DNA from: DATFVA01 sp963721075
GTDB taxonomy: Bacteria; Bacteroidota; Ignavibacteria; Ignavibacteriales; Ignavibacteriaceae
Length of the DNA stretch: 64,000 nt
Direction of reading: 5' to 3'
Assembly: GCA_963721075.1 (NCBI GenBank)
Contig: CAVRHV010000015.1
Coordinates: forward strand, 1 to 64,000
Shown here: positions 62,615 through 64,000 of the stretch, in pieces
Position numbering within the stretch: the stretch's first letter is position 1
Layout: each line of letters opens with the position of its first letter
The notes under the pieces: generated by a model
Seen by the model: only the letters and a program-made list of their open reading frames with translations
Databases searched by the model: none
What the model was told of the DNA's origin: nothing
Position numbers and translations under genes: made by a program

Positions 62615-63687
62615 AAAGTGTAAGTATTAAAAATATCAGAAAGAAATTCTTTACTGTCAGGAGAGGCACAGTAGAAGCGCTTAAAGGAATTAACATAGAG
62701 ATTGAAGCTGGAAAGTTTTTTGTATTGCTTGGACCAAGCGGATGCGGCAAATCTACGCTGCTTAATATAATTGCAGGTATTGAAAGACCCTCGGAAGGTG
62801 AAATACAATTCGGAAATAAACCGGTGGTATCTGTTGATCAGAAACTATTTTTATCGCCCCGGGAACGTGATGTGGCAATGGTATTTCAGAGCTATGCGCT
62901 TTATCCTCATCTGAGTGTGAGAGAGAATATTTCTTTTCCGTTGAAGATTGCTAAAATGAATAAGGCGGAAATCAGGAAAAAAGTAGAGAAAGCTGCCGGG
63001 ATACTTGAAATCAATGAGATCCTCGAAGCAAAGCCGGGTGAATTAAGCGGCGGACAAAGACAGCGCGTAGCTCTCGGGAGAGCTATTGTCAGAGAGCCCA
63101 ATGTTCTTCTGCTTGACGAACCCCTTTCGAATCTTGATGCTATGCTTAGAATTACTATGAGAAGCGAATTAAAAGAAATACAAAGAGAGTTAAACCTCAC
63201 AACTATCTATGTAACACATGATCAGACAGAAGCTATGTCTCTCGGGGATTCAATTGCAGTTCTAAGAAAGGGCGAAGTACAGCAGATAGGCACACCTTAT
63301 GAAGTTTATAATGAACCTCAAAATCTATTCGTGGCAAAGTTTATCGGCTCCCCTCCTATGAATATTCTCGATATGGAAATGATAAACCGGATGGAAATGA
63401 AAATCAGCCGGCTTGCAGGAAAGACGAATAAAAAAATTATTGCCGGACTAAGACCGGAAGATTTAAAGGTCGTTCCTGAAAATGAAGGAATCCTCAAAGG
63501 AAAACTCAGAATGGTAGGGCCGGTCGGCAGTGAATCCCTTCTTTATCTCTCTGTTGAGGGAACGGAGCTATTAGCTAAGGTATCGGATAAACCTCAATTT
63601 AGTGAGGGTGATAAAATAGGAATAGATTTCAATGAGAGTAAGCTTCTTCTTTTTGATAAGGACAGGGAGAAAAGAATTGAGGAGTAA
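62611..63687 (+). CDS. ABC sugar transporter ATPase, MalK/UgpC type
   Basis: Energises the importer; 358 aa. Walker A GPSGCGKST near residue 37, Q-loop VFQSYALYPHLSVRENI near 90, signature LSGGQRQRVALGRAI near 145, Walker B VLLLDEPLSNLD near 165 and the switch histidine in VTHDQTEAM. The C-terminal TOBE domain (about 245-350) has AGLRPEDLKVVPE. It is the only ATPase in the cluster and lies 4 nt into the second permease gene. Confidence 0.96.
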   Translation: MKSVSIKNIRKKFFTVRRGTVEALKGINIEIEAGKFFVLLGPSGCGKSTLLNIIAGIERPSEGEIQFGNKPVVSVDQKLFLSPRERDVAMVFQSYALYPHLSVRENISFPLKIAKMNKAEIRKKVEKAAGILEINEILEAKPGELSGGQRQRVALGRAIVREPNVLLLDEPLSNLDAMLRITMRSELKEIQRELNLTTIYVTHDQTEAMSLGDSIAVLRKGEVQQIGTPYEVYNEPQNLFVAKFIGSPPMNILDMEMINRMEMKISRLAGKTNKKIIAGLRPEDLKVVPENEGILKGKLRMVGPVGSESLLYLSVEGTELLAKVSDKPQFSEGDKIGIDFNESKLLLFDKDREKRIEE

Positions 63688-63692
63688 TTATT

Positions 63693-64000
63693 ATGAAGGG
63701 AAAAATATTTATAGGAACTTCTGGTTGGAATTATAAACACTGGAAAGGTAATTTTTATCCCGAAGAGCTGAAACATAAAAAGTGGCTTGAGTTTTATTCC
63801 GAAAAATTGAAATCGGTTGAAATAAATAATTCTTTCTATCATCTCCCGGAAACCAAAACTTTAAAGACCTGGAAAGATATAACTCCAAAGAATTTCATGT
63901 TTGCTGTTAAGGGGAGCCGGTACATAACACATATGAAAAAGCTTAAAGCTCCCAAAACAAGCAGCAGGAAACTTTTTACACGCATTAAGCACCTGGAAAA
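63693..64000 (+). CDS. DUF72-family protein (partial, N-terminal part)
   Basis: Starts at 63693, 5 nt after the ATPase stop, with GAGGAG upstream. The visible 102 residues begin MKGKIFIGTSGWNYKHWKGNFYPEEL, the DUF72 hallmark, and include VEINNSFYHLPE and FAVKGSRYITHMKKL. DUF72 is a TIM-barrel-like family of unknown function. The gene continues past the window end. Its place after the importer may be coincidental. Confidence 0.9.
   Translation, partial: MKGKIFIGTSGWNYKHWKGNFYPEELKHKKWLEFYSEKLKSVEINNSFYHLPETKTLKTWKDITPKNFMFAVKGSRYITHMKKLKAPKTSSRKLFTRIKHLE

Noticed and set aside
1..64000. tRNA, rRNA or riboswitch genes
   Set aside because: No cloverleaf, rRNA core sequence or known riboswitch fold was recognised on reading both strands; a covariance-model scan would be decisive.

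Overview
The window reads as a chromosomal segment of a Gram-negative bacterium of the FCB group, most plausibly an Ignavibacteria/Chlorobi/Bacteroidota relative. Support: moderate GC (about 40 % by eye), outer-membrane functions (TolC, LolA, RND efflux, a beta-barrel protein), a DUF2723/TMEM260-like membrane protein, and a fused transaldolase/phosphoglucose isomerase. The placement is an inference from gene content and order. No tRNA, rRNA, CRISPR array or intact transposon was seen.

Layout. 1-4879 (minus): a TolC-RND-adaptor efflux operon, then ribosomal protein L31 type B, an ECF sigma factor with a probable anti-sigma partner, holA, and an NSS transporter with a 40-residue small subunit. 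9698-20121 (minus): a long run rng, transaldolase-like gene, gcvT, comB, ftsK, lolA, flippase-like gene, beta-barrel gene, uppP, cyclophilin, ending at a terminator near 9662. 20363-29337 (minus): the canonical rimP-nusA-infB-rbfA-truB-ribF-rpsO-pnp operon. 29429-36323: a mixed region of small membrane and stress genes (LapA-like, MscS, carbonic anhydrase, TMEM175-type channel, DedA, YtxH, MscL with a zinc ribbon) plus a pseudouridine synthase and a glycosyltransferase. 36462-46556: a DUF2723 protein, GT9 glycosyltransferase, LOG-family protein, YceI, LhgO, Fpg, a double PRC-barrel protein and galT. 46662-58113 (plus): ftsH, then a pentose-phosphate operon tkt, tal-pgi, HAD phosphatase, gnd, zwf and a FAD disulfide oxidoreductase, followed by a DJ-1/PfpI gene and a lipoprotein Cu/Zn superoxide dismutase. 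59669-63687 (plus): a complete sugar-type ABC importer, then a DUF72 gene cut by the window end.

The genes from tkt to sodC look like a carbon-to-NADPH module coupled to redox defence: Zwf and Gnd make NADPH, transketolase/transaldolase/isomerase recycle the sugar phosphates, and the oxidoreductase, DJ-1 protein and superoxide dismutase deal with oxidants. The ABC importer next door could supply sugar.

The most striking feature of the raw sequence is that at least nine conserved genes (gcvT, rng, pnp twice, mscS, DUF2723, GT9, fpg, the PRC-barrel gene, pfpI, and possibly zwf and the ABC binding protein) are each broken by a single-base indel, often in a short homopolymer, and each is restored to family length by changing one base. 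Most are one-base insertions. Sequencing or assembly indels are the likeliest cause. I found no convincing undescribed multi-gene system. The best unexplained items are the MscL-zinc-ribbon fusion, the 40-aa transporter subunit, the truncated zinc-ribbon gene coupled to pfpI, REP-like hairpins at 9453-9517 and an 11-bp tandem repeat at 41227-41292.
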